Source: Silicimonas sp. (GTDB lineage Bacteria; Pseudomonadota; Alphaproteobacteria; Rhodobacterales; Rhodobacteraceae). From it: DNA of 64,000 nucleotides. Shown in pieces: positions 55,841 to 64,000 of the stretch; within the stretch, counting starts at the first letter, position 1; each line of letters opens with the position of its first letter. The notes beneath the pieces are model-generated. The model was not told the origin of the DNA. It did no database searches and worked only from the letters and a program-made list of their open reading frames with translations. Position numbers and translations under genes: made by a program. Location: positions 1-64,000 of the forward strand of contig JAJDZT010000033.1 in assembly GCA_022824525.1 (NCBI GenBank), in the 5' to 3' direction.

Positions 55841-56878
55841 ATGGCCGATCTTACGATCTGCGGTGCGGGAATTTTTGGTCTTTCCATCGCGTGGGAAGCG
55901 TTGCAGCGCGGCGCGCGCGTGACGGTTGTTGATCCGAACGGCCCCGGTGCCGGCGCGTCCGGTGGCATCGTCGGAGCTCTTCAACCTCATACGCCAGAGC
56001 CATGGAACGAGAAAAAGCAGTTCCAACTTGAGAGCTTGTGTCGCGCCCAAGATTTTTGGTCTGAAGTCGACGCTAAATCCGGTGTCTCAAGCGGCTACGC
56101 GCGCGTGGGTCGTCTTCAACCGCTCAGAACAGAGCGGGAGGTGGAACTGGCACGGTCACGGTCGCATGCCGCGCGTCAGAATTGGGGAGACGCATTCGAT
56201 TGGGAAGTTCTGGAGACCTGTCCATCCCCAAAATGGTGCCCCCCATCGCCCACCGGTTTCTTCGTCCGGGACACACTCTCGGCGATCCTGAATCCGCAAG
56301 ATGCCACAAGAAGCCTTGCTACTGCGTTATGCGCTCGTGATGGAGCTTCGATTGTAGCCGATGCCCCACTTGAAGGAACAGTGATCTGGGCCACCGGTTG
56401 GCAAGGTCTCCTCGACTTGAGCGACAAATTCGACAAGCCGGTCGGAAACGGTGTCAAGGGACAGGCGATCCTCCTCGATCATAACGCAGCGCACGAACCG
56501 CAGATCTACGCTGATGCATTGCACGTTATTCCACATACAAATGGAACAGTCGCGATAGGGTCCACATCCGAACGCGTTTTCGATGCTCCCGACACCACGG
56601 ACGATCAGGTAGACGATCTCCATGCGCGGGCTGTCGAATTGCTGCCAGTGTTGCGGGACGCAACTGTACTCGCACGTTGGGCCGGCGTGAGACCTCGGGC
56701 CAATTCACGCGCGCCGCTTCTTGGACCATGGCCTGGAAGACAAGGGCATTTCATTGCAAACGGCGGATTCAAGATTGGCTTCGGTATGGCCCCAAAATGC
56801 GCCGAGGTCTTGTTGGACATGATCCTCGAGGACCGCGACTCGATACCGGCCAGCTTCCACACAAACAGCCTTGCTTGA
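55841..56878 (+). CDS. FAD-dependent oxidoreductase, MnmC1/DadA-like
   Basis: A 345-residue flavoprotein of the glycine/D-amino-acid oxidase fold. FAD binding: ICGAGIFGLSIAWEAL (residues 6-21) and GASGGIVGALQPH near 39; C-terminal IANGGFKIGFGMAPK. Placed head-to-head with mnmD, it probably supplies the cmnm5U oxidase half of MnmC as a separate protein; this is inference from context. RBS AGGGAAAGGG precedes ATG 55841. Confidence 0.83.
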   Translation: MADLTICGAGIFGLSIAWEALQRGARVTVVDPNGPGAGASGGIVGALQPHTPEPWNEKKQFQLESLCRAQDFWSEVDAKSGVSSGYARVGRLQPLRTEREVELARSRSHAARQNWGDAFDWEVLETCPSPKWCPPSPTGFFVRDTLSAILNPQDATRSLATALCARDGASIVADAPLEGTVIWATGWQGLLDLSDKFDKPVGNGVKGQAILLDHNAAHEPQIYADALHVIPHTNGTVAIGSTSERVFDAPDTTDDQVDDLHARAVELLPVLRDATVLARWAGVRPRANSRAPLLGPWPGRQGHFIANGGFKIGFGMAPKCAEVLLDMILEDRDSIPASFHTNSLA

Positions 56879-56966
56879 CCAACTTCCTGTAAGCGTTACA
56901 CGGAATGTTTCGAGTGGCCGTGTGGCGCGCACCTACAAAGAGCCCAATGCCAATTTGACAATATGT

Positions 56967-56975
56967 TGTGGATAA
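56967..56975 (-). promoter_or_regulatory. perfect DnaA box upstream of smc
   Basis: TGTGGATAA, the complement of the consensus TTATCCACA, lies 98-106 bp upstream of the smc start, seven bases after a TTGACA hexamer at 56955-56960. Confidence 0.5.
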
Positions 56976-57072
56976 CCCGCCCGGCACACCCTTCCTGTAG
57001 GGGTTCTTCGTTGACAGCACGTTCACAGACGCGGACACTGCAGCACCGGATTCGAATGCCCAGGATAAGGCT

Positions 57073-60000
57073 TTGCGCTTTAACAAGATACGTCTCAACG
57101 GCTTCAAAAGCTTCGTCGACCCAACCGATCTGATCATCGCAGACGGCCTTACGGGCGTCGTTGGCCCAAACGGGTGCGGCAAATCCAACCTGCTCGAGGC
57201 TCTCCGGTGGGTCATGGGAGAAAATCGTCCCACTGCTATGCGCGGTGGCGGCATGGAAGACGTCATTTTTGCGGGAGCGTCCACGAGGCCCGCACGGAAC
57301 TTTGCAGAAGTTTCCCTGATCCTCGACAATTCGGACCGACTTGCGCCACAAGGCTTCAACGACAGCGACACACTTGAAATCGTCCGACGGATTACTCGTG
57401 ACGCCGGATCAGCATACAAGCTCAACACAAAGGACGTGCGTGCGCGTGACGTTCAAATGCTCTTCGCCGATGCGTCGACAGGCGCACATTCGCCAGCATT
57501 GGTACGCCAAGGTCAGATCTCGGAACTGATCAACGCGAAGCCGCAGAACCGTAGGAGAATTCTGGAAGAAGCGGCAGGTATCTCTGGCCTTTATCAACGG
57601 CGACATGAAGCCGAACTCAAGCTGAAGGGAGCAGAGACAAACCTTACCCGTGTCGACGACGTTATCGAGCAATTGGGCAATCAGTTGGCGACGCTTGCGC
57701 GACAGGCCCGCCAGGCCAAACGGTATCGGGAGATCGGCACCGAGTTGCGTCATGCTGAAGGCCTGTTGCTCTATCTTCGCTGGCGAGAGGCCGAGACGTC
57801 GCGGACGGCAGCCGAAGCTGCTCTTTCGGAGCTTGTCCGTGCTGCTTCTGAAGCGGAACGCCTTGCACGGCAGGCGACTGGCAACCGCGCCAAGGCCGAA
57901 GAAGCGCTTCCTCCGTTGCGCGAAGAAGCGGCCATCGCGACGGCAGTTCTGAACAGGTTGCAGGTCAAGGCAAGCGCGCTCGATGATGAGGAGGCGCGCG
58001 CGGCGCGCACCATCGAGACGCTCGAAAGCCGGATCATGCAACTCACGCAGGACGCCGAGCGTGAGGCCGATCTGAATACAGACGCGGGCCGCACCTTGGA
58101 AGCCCTGACGGCCGAGGCCGAGGAACTTGCCTCTGCTGAAGAGGGACATAGCTCTGCTGTTGAGGCTGCCGCTGCGGAAGCCCATGAGGCTGCGAGCGTC
58201 CTGCAGGATCGAGAAAACGCCTTCAGTCAGTTGACCGAAGATGTCGCCCGCCTCGCCGCTCGCCACCAGTCAGCGGAACGCTTGTTGCAGGATGCGGAAA
58301 CAACACTGAAGCGGAGCGAAGAGTCTGAGGTCAAGGCCGGTGAAGAAGCAAAATCGGCACAAGCAGACCTCTCCGCCGCAGAAAAGGCTCTTGAGACGGC
58401 TGAAATTGAATTGAAATCTGCCACCGCTGCAGCGACCGCGGCGGAAGCGGCCCTTGTTGAGGCCGACGCGGCACGGGAAGCGCTTCAAGGTCAGGAAGCC
58501 GAGGCGCGCGCTGGTCGCTCCGCCGCTGAAGGGGAAGTCAAAGCCCTACAAGCGGAAGTCGCAGCACTAGGAAGGCTCGTCGATCGAGACACTGCCGAAG
58601 GCGGGCAGGTAATGGACCTTCTGACCGTCGAGTCGGGTTTTGAGAAAGCACTTGGGGCGGCGCTGGCTGACGATCTTCGCGCGCCATTGATCGAAGGTGA
58701 CGCCGCGTCTGGCTGGGCATCTCTCCCTGCATACTATGACGCTGCACCACTTCCCAAAGGTGCCAAACCGCTTTCTGATGTCGTGTCCGTTCCACCTGTA
58801 CTGTCCCGGCGGCTCGTCCAAGTTGGTTTGGTTGAGCGCAAAGAAGGGGCAAAGCTTCAGGCCGATCTGCGCCCCGGTCAACGTCTTGTCAGCCAGGAAG
58901 GCGACCTGTGGCGTTGGGATGGTTTCCGGGCCGGTGCGGGCGATGCCCCTTCGGCGGCCGCTCTTCGTCTTGAGCAGCTTAACCGACTTCAAGAGTTGAA
59001 GCAGGATCTCGTCGAGGCTACGGCAAGATCCGAAGGTGCCGGCAAGGCACATGAGCGTTTGCGCGCTGAGCTTGATAAGCTCGCAGCCGACGTAACCAAG
59101 ACCCGCGATGCGCGACGGGCAGCAGATCATGCCTTGGCAGAAAGCAATCGGGCGCTTAGCCGAGCCGAGGCCGACCGCAACATTGCGGCGGGCAAGCTTG
59201 AAGCGGCGGAACTGGCAGCGAACCGCCACGGCGACGAAGCGACGGCTGCGCGCACTCGCAAGACGGACGCAGAGCGAGCACTGTCGGAACTGGATGACCT
59301 CGAGGCGCTGCGCGCAACTGCGGAAGACGTGAAAGTCACCGTCGAAGCCGCGCGTATGACTATGATGGCGCGGAGATCCGCGCATGACGAGTTGAAGCGT
59401 GAAGGCGAGACTCGCGAGAAACGCCTTGCCGAGATCGCAAGCGAACGCTCTACATGGGAAGAGCGCTTGGGGAACGCCGATACGCGTTTGAAAGAACTCG
59501 CAAGTCGCAGAGAGGCTTCGGAGGCAGAGCTCGAAGAAGCACGCGGTGCACCTGCGCGTGTCGCTGAAGCGCGCGCAGCGCTGCAAGACGATCTTTTGGC
59601 AGCGGAGGCGCGCCGGAAGGAAGCCGACGACGCCCTTGTCGTTGCGGAAACTGCGGAACGCGACGCAAAGGATGCCGAGCGAGATGCCGAAAGGGCTGCC
59701 TCGGACGCGCGTGAAAAACGAGCTGCTGCCGAGGCCAGAGCGGAGGCAGCGCGCGAAACGGTCACACAAGCAGCCGAACGAATTTCGGAAGAGCAGGACA
59801 CCACGCCTGAAGCGTTGCTCGAAGACCTCGAAGCTGATCCAGAAGCTCTCCCGGCAGCAGAAAAGATCGAATCTGATGTCATGCGGCTGCGACGGTCACG
59901 GGATGCGCTCGGAGCAGTGAACCTTCGCGCGGAAGAGGACGCGCGAGAGGTCGAGACAGAACACGCCGCGCTCATCACAGAGAAAACCGACTTAGAAGAA

Positions 60001-60528
60001 GCGATCCGCACTCTGCGTGCGGGAATTCAAGGATTGAACAAGGAAGGCCGGGAACGCCTGCTTCAAGCATTTGATGAAGTTAACAAAAACTTCTCGATGT
60101 TGTTCAAACATTTGTTCGGGGGTGGTGAAGCGAAACTGGTATTGGTCGAGTCCGACGACCCATTGGAAGCCGGACTGGAAATCATGTGCCAGCCTCCGGG
60201 CAAAAAATTGTCGACGCTTTCGCTTCTTTCGGGGGGTGAACAGACGCTGACCGCTCTCGCGCTAATCTTTGCGGTCTTCCTAGCCAACCCTGCTCCAATC
60301 TGTGTCTTGGACGAGGTGGACGCACCGCTCGACGACGCAAATGTCACGCGATTCTGTGACCTTCTCGACGAGATGTGTCGGCGGACCGAGACACGCTTCC
60401 TGATCATTACGCACCATGCGGTGACAATGGCGCGCATGGACCGACTTTTCGGCGTGACCATGGGCGAACAAGGTGTCAGTCAGTTGGTCTCGGTTGATCT
60501 GAAGAAGGCCGAAGCGCTGGTCGCCTGA
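57073..60528 (+). CDS. smc: chromosome segregation ATPase SMC
   Basis: A 1151-residue SMC. Walker A GPNGCGKSNLLEA is near residues 32-44; two Ala/Glu/Arg-rich coiled coils flank a hinge at about 505-640 (DLLTVESGFEKALGAALADDL); the C-terminal head holds LSGGEQTLTALALIF and Walker B ICVLDEVDAPLDD near 1077. It compacts and segregates chromosomes with ScpAB. TTG 57073 after AGGATAAGG gives MRFNKIRLNGFKSFV, the family start. A DnaA box lies upstream. Confidence 0.95.
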   Translation: MRFNKIRLNGFKSFVDPTDLIIADGLTGVVGPNGCGKSNLLEALRWVMGENRPTAMRGGGMEDVIFAGASTRPARNFAEVSLILDNSDRLAPQGFNDSDTLEIVRRITRDAGSAYKLNTKDVRARDVQMLFADASTGAHSPALVRQGQISELINAKPQNRRRILEEAAGISGLYQRRHEAELKLKGAETNLTRVDDVIEQLGNQLATLARQARQAKRYREIGTELRHAEGLLLYLRWREAETSRTAAEAALSELVRAASEAERLARQATGNRAKAEEALPPLREEAAIATAVLNRLQVKASALDDEEARAARTIETLESRIMQLTQDAEREADLNTDAGRTLEALTAEAEELASAEEGHSSAVEAAAAEAHEAASVLQDRENAFSQLTEDVARLAARHQSAERLLQDAETTLKRSEESEVKAGEEAKSAQADLSAAEKALETAEIELKSATAAATAAEAALVEADAAREALQGQEAEARAGRSAAEGEVKALQAEVAALGRLVDRDTAEGGQVMDLLTVESGFEKALGAALADDLRAPLIEGDAASGWASLPAYYDAAPLPKGAKPLSDVVSVPPVLSRRLVQVGLVERKEGAKLQADLRPGQRLVSQEGDLWRWDGFRAGAGDAPSAAALRLEQLNRLQELKQDLVEATARSEGAGKAHERLRAELDKLAADVTKTRDARRAADHALAESNRALSRAEADRNIAAGKLEAAELAANRHGDEATAARTRKTDAERALSELDDLEALRATAEDVKVTVEAARMTMMARRSAHDELKREGETREKRLAEIASERSTWEERLGNADTRLKELASRREASEAELEEARGAPARVAEARAALQDDLLAAEARRKEADDALVVAETAERDAKDAERDAERAASDAREKRAAAEARAEAARETVTQAAERISEEQDTTPEALLEDLEADPEALPAAEKIESDVMRLRRSRDALGAVNLRAEEDAREVETEHAALITEKTDLEEAIRTLRAGIQGLNKEGRERLLQAFDEVNKNFSMLFKHLFGGGEAKLVLVESDDPLEAGLEIMCQPPGKKLSTLSLLSGGEQTLTALALIFAVFLANPAPICVLDEVDAPLDDANVTRFCDLLDEMCRRTETRFLIITHHAVTMARMDRLFGVTMGEQGVSQLVSVDLKKAEALVA

Positions 60529-60596
60529 TCAAAGCGAGCCATCACTCAACCGCCTGAACTCCAACCAGCCAAAAGAACATGGTGGACCTGATCCGG

Positions 60597-61280
60597 CTAA
60601 GCCGAACTGGCTTGCCTGATCGCCCGGATGTTTTCGCCGTAGGGCGCAGGGTTCGCGACGGAGCCGCCGCGGAAAACTGCTGAGCCGGCAACCAAAACAT
60701 CTGCGCCCGCAGCCACAACCTTTGGTGCTGTCGTCGGGTCCACACCACCGTCAATCTCGATATGAATTGGTCTGTCTCCGATCATCGCACGCAGCCGGCG
60801 AACCTGATCGACTTGCGTTTCAATGAAACTCTGACCGCCAAATCCCGGGTTCACGGTCATCACGCAAACGAGATCGCAAAGGTCGAGCAACGGCGCTGCC
60901 GCTTCCACTGGCGTGCCCGGGTTCAGTGCAAGACCCGCCTTTATTCCAGCACCACGAATTGCCTGCAACGTCCGGTGTGTATGAGGCCCGGCCTCAAGGT
61001 GCGCCGTAAGAATGTCCGCTCCCGCATCAACGAAGGCATCGATGTAGGGATCGACCGGTGCGATCATCAGGTGCACGTCCATGACAGTTTTGATGTGCTT
61101 GCGGATTGCTTTGACCAAGGGAGGTCCAAACGTGAGATTGGGCACAAAATGCCCATCCATCACGTCCACGTGGATCCAATCCGCGCCCTCAGCTTCAACC
61201 GCTTCGATTTCGCGACCAAAGTCGGCGAAATCTGCAGATAGGATGGAGGGGGCAATCTTGATGGAACGATCGAAGGTCAT
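60597..61280 (-). CDS. rpe: ribulose-phosphate 3-epimerase
   Basis: A 227-residue TIM-barrel enzyme interconverting ribulose and xylulose 5-phosphates. IKIAPSILSADFADFGRE, HVDVMDGHFVPNLTFGP and MTVNPGFGGQSF, HIEIDGGVDP and GADVLVAGSAVF give the metal and phosphate sites. ATG 61280 is the family start. Convergent with smc. Confidence 0.95.
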   Translation of the reverse strand: MTFDRSIKIAPSILSADFADFGREIEAVEAEGADWIHVDVMDGHFVPNLTFGPPLVKAIRKHIKTVMDVHLMIAPVDPYIDAFVDAGADILTAHLEAGPHTHRTLQAIRGAGIKAGLALNPGTPVEAAAPLLDLCDLVCVMTVNPGFGGQSFIETQVDQVRRLRAMIGDRPIHIEIDGGVDPTTAPKVVAAGADVLVAGSAVFRGGSVANPAPYGENIRAIRQASSA

Positions 61281-61366
61281 GCGCAGCTGGTCCCAAATTG
61301 TCTGGGCGCGGTTTAGCCAGTGATGCACACGGTCACAAGCGGATGTTCAGCCAATTCCCTAAATGT

Positions 61367-62884
61367 TCAGAACCGAATGGGGAATTGCTGGCGAACTGCG
61401 TAATCGATATCCGGTGGCACTTGCGTCTCGGCGCTCGACAGAATCTCTTCCATTCGACCCCGTGCGCTGTTCAGAAGCTCCGGTCGGCCCGCTTCCTCCC
61501 ATTCCTTAGGGCTCATCCGATTTCCGATTGCCGGATAGGTGTACTCTGTCTGCATGAGCTGAAGGGTCTGATCAGAACCAAGATAGTGGCCAGGGCCGCC
61601 CAAACAGACCGAACGCATCGTCTCCAGGGAGACACTGTCCTCCGTCACTTCGATACCGCGCACGCAGCGCAGCGCCTGTCCAATCAGGTCATCGCCAAGG
61701 ACCAATCCTTCAAGGCAGAAACCTAACAGAGACGCCTGCATACCTGCAGCCTCGTAGACCATGTTCAACCCGGAGAGACCGGCGAGCACGTTGTTGATCG
61801 CCTGTTCCCAACCCGTTTGCATGTCTGGTAACTTGCTGTCCGCCATGCCGCCCGCCGCGCCGCCCGGAAGCCCGTAGAACCGGTGCATTTGCGCGCAGCC
61901 CGCCGTCAGAAGTGCTTGTTCCGCTGATCCTCCGGACATTGCGCCGGTGCGGAGATCCGACACAAAGGGCCATGTTCCAAAGACAGCAGGATGCCCCGGT
62001 TTGACCGAGTTGACATAGACGACACCCGCGAGGCACTCCGCGACAGCTTGAACTATGGCGGCTGCGATTGGCGCTGGCGCGGTTGCCCCGGCCTGCCCAG
62101 CGGAAAGCAGGAGCACCGGCATGCCCGCGCGGATCGCGTGCTCCATCGCAATACAGCTTTCCTCGGCAAACTTCATCGGCGGCACGACGAAGCAGTTCGT
62201 ATTGGAGATGAAAGGCCGGTCGCGCCAAGCCTCTTCTCCTCCTGCCAACAGGTGGATGAGGTCCATGCAAGAGGCAACGTTTTCGGGTTCCGAGAAATTC
62301 GTCCCGATGTGTTTGGTCGTCCCTGAGACTGCTGCGTAGATCGTATTGAGGTCCAGTTCCAGATTGTCCTCGATATCACGACAAACCATCGGACGCTGAA
62401 AGAAGTGGATGTTATCGAGGTTCTGAACAAGCCGTGCAGCGTCGTAGAGGTCTTTTGCCGTAGAGTCTCGATAATCTCCGGTAATGGGATCAACAATGTG
62501 GACTGCCGCACCGGCCGTTCCGTAGTGCACGCGATCAGGTTCCAAATGGAGGTCGTGTTTGGGATCGCGACCATGAAGCGTAATGGAACGCGCGGCCTTC
62601 CCCAGCATGTCCTCGACCAAAGCTCGGGGGTATCTGAGACGTCCGTCTGGACCAAGTTCCGCTCCCGCAGCCGTCATGGCTTCCACACCAGAAGGTGGAG
62701 CTTGCGCGAGACCTATGGTTTCCAACGCATCCAATGCAGCCTTATGGATGCGTTGTACGCCCGCGTCGTCGAGGGGTTTGTATTGGCCGCCTTTCAGACC
62801 GGGGCGGATTGGTCGCAGGTCTTCTGCGAGCGGCGCTGCGCGGAGAGCGACGCGGGCGGCGCGACCGCCTGAGCGGCGGCTCAT
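61367..62884 (-). CDS. trimethylamine methyltransferase (MttB) family, non-pyrrolysine
   Basis: A 505-residue member of the MttB superfamily. Its N-terminus is basic (MSRRSGGRAARVALR), with PIRPGLKGGQYKPL, HYGTAGAAVHIVD and ESCIAMEHAIRAGMPVLLLSAGQAG as family segments. The open frame has no internal amber codon, so it is of the non-pyrrolysine type, some of which demethylate glycine betaine or related quaternary amines to a corrinoid protein. No corrinoid protein gene is nearby in the window. Confidence 0.88.
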   Translation of the reverse strand: MSRRSGGRAARVALRAAPLAEDLRPIRPGLKGGQYKPLDDAGVQRIHKAALDALETIGLAQAPPSGVEAMTAAGAELGPDGRLRYPRALVEDMLGKAARSITLHGRDPKHDLHLEPDRVHYGTAGAAVHIVDPITGDYRDSTAKDLYDAARLVQNLDNIHFFQRPMVCRDIEDNLELDLNTIYAAVSGTTKHIGTNFSEPENVASCMDLIHLLAGGEEAWRDRPFISNTNCFVVPPMKFAEESCIAMEHAIRAGMPVLLLSAGQAGATAPAPIAAAIVQAVAECLAGVVYVNSVKPGHPAVFGTWPFVSDLRTGAMSGGSAEQALLTAGCAQMHRFYGLPGGAAGGMADSKLPDMQTGWEQAINNVLAGLSGLNMVYEAAGMQASLLGFCLEGLVLGDDLIGQALRCVRGIEVTEDSVSLETMRSVCLGGPGHYLGSDQTLQLMQTEYTYPAIGNRMSPKEWEEAGRPELLNSARGRMEEILSSAETQVPPDIDYAVRQQFPIRF

Positions 62885-63041
62885 GCGAATTCCGTCCTGT
62901 CAAACATGTGTCGCTCCTCCCAAAACGATCCCCACGCGGAAATAGTGAAACAACGCGCGACACGGTCTATCTCAAATGCGACATGATTTGGCGGAGGGCC
63001 TTAATTTCAACCACTTGTCGCAGTAACGCTCTCATTAGCGG

Positions 63042-63959
63042 ATGGATATTGAGTTCATTTTGAAACGGCTGCTTGGCACACTTCTGGCGGTGATCTTGGT
63101 CGGCGTGATCGGCGCTTTGGCATATGCCGCAATCAAAGTGACGACATTTGCGGCGGCCGTGGCGACACAGCCAAGCCGGGCGGAGCGGAAGGAGGCCGAG
63201 CGGGTCGAGTTTTATCGTGCGCATGCGGAGGATTGGGCGGCGTTTTGCGCCGCGTATGTGTGCGAGGACATTCCGCAGGGACAGGTCGTCAAATCGATGG
63301 GCGGGCAGAGTTACATGTTTCCGAATGCCTTCCCCATCTCAGAGGTCGCAGGCGACTGTGAGCTGCGGACCGACAGCCGGGATCATACCGAATACGACGG
63401 GCGCGTGTTTCAGCGGGGTGCCGCAATGGATAAGAGGGCATTCGCCTACTATCTCGACTGCGGTCCCAGACTGGCCACGGCGCGGCATTGGGAAGATCGG
63501 CTCCTCCTCTACGATGGCCGTTTCCTGCTGGAGGAACCGGGCCGCAACAACGCATATGCTGATCAGTTGGGCATGCGATTGGGAAACGCGACGGTTTCTC
63601 ACGCATCGCGGGCACCGATGCTGCGCGAGGCGACGCCGGACTTCATGGAATTCACCACCCGGGAAGGTGTGTATCTTTCGAAAGAGCGGTTGTTTCAGGG
63701 GCGCTACATTGCACTGATCTGCGCCGATCGTTGCGAGATGAAAACCGTCAGCTTTGTCGAAGATGCGGACCTGACAACGCCGCATGTGGACGAGTTGATC
63801 CAGTTCACAAAGCGCGAGGGATGTGACCTATTCGAACCTCGGCGCTTGTGTCGCGACGACTGGGAAGACGACCTTGCCTCGGTCGCGCGATACATCCGGT
63901 TTCTTGATGCTGAGCTTGAACGGGCAAATGTATCACCACTCGCGGCGCGCGAGAAGTGA
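63042..63959 (+). CDS. membrane-anchored hypothetical protein
   Basis: A 305-residue protein with one N-terminal membrane helix (residues about 9-32) and a cytoplasmic or periplasmic domain rich in paired cysteines: CAAYVCEDI, GDCEL, LDCGP and ICADRCEM, then GCDLFEPRRLCRDDW. The cysteine spacing would suit disulfides in the periplasm. I do not recognise the family. It may be followed by the gene ending at the right edge. Confidence 0.65.
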   Translation: MDIEFILKRLLGTLLAVILVGVIGALAYAAIKVTTFAAAVATQPSRAERKEAERVEFYRAHAEDWAAFCAAYVCEDIPQGQVVKSMGGQSYMFPNAFPISEVAGDCELRTDSRDHTEYDGRVFQRGAAMDKRAFAYYLDCGPRLATARHWEDRLLLYDGRFLLEEPGRNNAYADQLGMRLGNATVSHASRAPMLREATPDFMEFTTREGVYLSKERLFQGRYIALICADRCEMKTVSFVEDADLTTPHVDELIQFTKREGCDLFEPRRLCRDDWEDDLASVARYIRFLDAELERANVSPLAAREK

Positions 63960-63963
63960 CCCT

Positions 63964-64000
63964 TCACATCTTCATTCGCTCCGCTTTCGGATCGTACATG
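63964..64000 (-). CDS. C-terminal end of a minus-strand gene
   Basis: On the minus strand the last codons of an open frame end in MYDPKAERMKM and a TGA at 63964-63966. Such a tail is seen in FAD/GcvT-domain dimethylglycine or sarcosine dehydrogenases, which would suit the neighbouring MttB gene, but only eleven residues are visible. The rest lies outside the window. Confidence 0.4.
   Translation of the reverse strand, partial: MYDPKAERMKM

Noticed and set aside
58567-60011. Long minus-strand frames opposite smc
   Set aside because: They arise from Ala/Glu/Arg codon bias in the SMC coiled coils; translations are Ser/Arg-rich low complexity.
1-64000. tRNA, rRNA and CRISPR features
   Set aside because: I scanned for T-loop GGTTCGAATCC-type cores, rRNA-like conserved stretches and regularly spaced repeats, and found none. 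A short match near 4680 lacks any cloverleaf context.

Overview
The window looks like chromosome from an alphaproteobacterium of the Rhodobacteraceae (Roseobacter group). The evidence is a GcrA cell-cycle regulator, an HdaA-type DnaA homologue, a CycM-like membrane-anchored cytochrome c, a siroheme synthase/DUF2849/sulfite reductase/APS reductase/DUF934 sulfur operon, a YejABEF peptide importer, a non-pyrrolysine MttB homologue and high-GC coding sequence. Almost all of it is ordinary, densely packed housekeeping DNA. I see no rRNA or tRNA gene, CRISPR array or complete insertion sequence.

Layout. 1-1205: a beheaded TIR-domain gene next to about 130 bp of unassigned sequence, possibly a mobile-element end. 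1306-9127: GAF-EAL phosphodiesterase, AI-2E-type permease, TfoX-N protein, HdaA, a lone CtrA-like receiver, then polyphosphate kinase and exopolyphosphatase. 9186-12618 (minus strand): small exported protein, argF, argD, and two tandem Lin0512-family genes. 12803-18874: gcrA, an ArsR/SRPBCC pair with a clear operator, rimO, a FadR-type GntR regulator, an FMN reductase, prephenate dehydratase and cytochrome c. 19046-24936: yejABEF. 25050-28101: a three-gene valine-degradation operon. 28106-30956: DUF808 protein, cytochrome P450 and an Lrp-family regulator. 31092-36517: assimilatory sulfur operon. 36602-38013: two exported proteins sharing a C-terminal domain, one with a long acidic Ala-rich helical repeat. 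38224-45388: infC with an apparent AUC start, a hydrolase-like protein, pyrC, pyrE, dnaB and an MFS exporter. 45493-53126: von Willebrand-type protein, rsmD, ferredoxin reductase, peroxiredoxin, a four-gene minus-strand operon (RidA, GDPD, GNAT, PhhB) and an MlaA/MlaC pair. 53130-56878: a bacterial ionotropic-glutamate-receptor-like channel, an EamA exporter, and separate MnmD and MnmC-oxidase-like genes. 57073-63959: smc, rpe, an MttB homologue and a membrane-anchored hypothetical protein, with the tail of another gene at the right edge.

Most interesting: (1) the paired exported proteins at 36602-38013; (2) the channel-like receptor at 53130; (3) two copies, at 9.5 kb and 23.3 kb, of a hairpin-plus-GGATATTT intergenic repeat; (4) short near-perfect operators upstream of the ArsR, valine and cysteine operons; (5) infC with a near-cognate start codon; (6) DnaA-box-like motifs upstream of both dnaB and smc. 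I found no defence island or large novel system. The TIR remnant is the only defence-like gene and appears non-functional.
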